This document shows, piece by piece, positions 63,420 to 64,000 of a DNA stretch of 64,000 nt; the stretch's first letter is position 1; every line of letters starts with the position of its first letter. Under the pieces are notes generated by a model that had not been told where the DNA came from, did not search any database, and saw only the letters and a list, made by a program, of their open reading frames with translations. The stretch is from Anthonomus grandis grandis. Lineage: Eukaryota > Arthropoda > Insecta > Coleoptera > Curculionidae. The position numbers were made by a program, and so were the translations under genes. The DNA lies in assembly GCF_022605725.1 (NCBI RefSeq), contig NC_065563.1:10690518-10754517 (forward strand), in the 5' to 3' direction.

Positions 63420-63700
63420 CACACAAACACCTTGCGGGTCAATATTTCACATATCACACTAAAGAATCCGAGAGAAATTCTCAAAAAAAAAACCTCAATA
63501 ATTAATTTGCCCTCGTATTTAATATGCAACTACTCTCGGATTGACCCTGGTAATATCCCAAAACCAAGGCAACACCCTTTTCTAAGAAATAACCCCCGGG
63601 TCACGTGATTGATTTTGTATTAATAAACAATCAGTCACGTGACGACCCCCTCCCATATTTTCCAAGATGGCCGCCGTGAGTGACGTACATACCGGGGGAA

Positions 63701-64000
63701 CACAGGAAGTATTAAAAAAGAAGCTGGATTAATTATATTTGAGAACCTTGAACCATTTAAGGGTTGTTTCACTTAAATTACTGCTACAGGAAGGCTGGCA
63801 TCGCTCCAATTTAGATTTATCGACTCGGCCTTATCAAACCCATCGCCTACGCGGCCTAATTTTAGGCAATTTTATATGCATACGAGGCTCTATAATAGTA
63901 AAATTGCTTTGTGTAAATATAAATTTATTATGCGTCTTTATGTGTGACATTTTTCCCGGACACCCTGTATTTTCCCTGGTAGGTATAGCGTGACGCGAAA
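63701..64000. other. no gene recognised
   Basis: AT-rich. CCGGACACCCTGTATTTT (about 63957) is a mariner/Tc1-type tip near the window end; the rest of such an element would lie outside. A frame at 63739-63993 has no resemblance to a known family. Confidence 0.4.

Larger units (their letters stand above)
61176..63700. repeat. 345-bp duplicated segment, copy 2 (split by the LTR element)
   Basis: 61176-61234 repeats the start of copy 1 (AAAATTGGCAAAAAAAACAC, AAGTAGACGCTCTACTTACA). After the LTR element it resumes at 63420 with CACACAAACACCTTGCGGGT and runs through TTAATTTGCCCTCGTATTTA, TAATATGCAACTACTCTCGG, CCCTGGTAATATCCC, the CACGTGA hairpin and CCAAGATGGCCGCCGTGAGT to ATACCGGGGGAAC (about 63700). 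A small deletion relative to copy 1 lies after CACGTGACG. Confidence 0.8.

Noticed and set aside
63739..63993. 84-codon + strand frame near the window end
   Set aside because: No family motifs; it overlaps a mariner/Tc1-type tip and is AT-driven.

Overview
The window is eukaryotic and most likely from an insect, probably a beetle (an inference from gene and transposon content). It is AT-rich, its coding exons are split by GT-AG introns, and almost everything else is transposon sequence. Two host genes can be read. On the + strand are three exons of a chloride intracellular channel gene (Clic: 13322-13588, 21563-21840, 27928-28090), which join in frame into the last 235 residues of a protein of the usual size; the short first exon was not found. 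On the - strand are eleven exons between 57591 and 32533 that join in frame into 763 residues: an N-terminal PH domain, then a long tail with tyrosine (YDxP, YxxL) and proline-rich motifs, the layout of a signalling adaptor. I do not recognise its orthologue.

Layout. 1-1110: tail of a pogo/CENP-B-type transposase. 1440-2280: LINE relic. 4783-7545: broken hAT element (-). 7614-10080: PIF/Harbinger pair, transposase (+) and MADF protein (-). 10235-12700: three LINE pieces. 13.6-21.5 kb (Clic intron): a local tandem duplication, a pogo-type transposon with a piggyBac element inserted in its transposase, a P-element-like relic and a MITE. 21.9-27.7 kb (next Clic intron): two complete DNA transposons of one unusual family. 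29.2-31.9 kb: a DD41D mariner-like element with long inverted repeats, then a second relic. 32.5-57.6 kb: the PH gene. Its 14.5-kb intron holds a deep nest, in which a third member of the unusual family (39620-49522) contains a mariner-like element (42834-49343) that contains a full-length LINE (44115-48541). The next large intron holds a satellite array (51.4-55.2 kb) of 190-bp units followed by 385-bp higher-order units. 60.8-63.7 kb: a 345-bp duplication, one copy of which was hit by an LTR element carrying only an env-like gene.

The most interesting content is the repeated transposon family at 21914-24386, 25378-27671 and 39620-49522, with a fragment at 36791-37790. All carry a transposase with a C-x-GQNKN-type motif or its flanking conserved blocks. 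The three complete copies have termini beginning GA and a 4-bp AT-rich target duplication (AAAT; AAAT/AACT; ATAT), and two have repeated subterminal motifs. The 4-bp duplication recalls the Sola superfamily, which should be tested first. Second is the LTR-flanked env-only insertion, which looks like a reverse-transcribed spliced env RNA and can be compared with its own empty site 2.5 kb away. No rRNA, tRNA, CRISPR or prokaryotic feature was seen.
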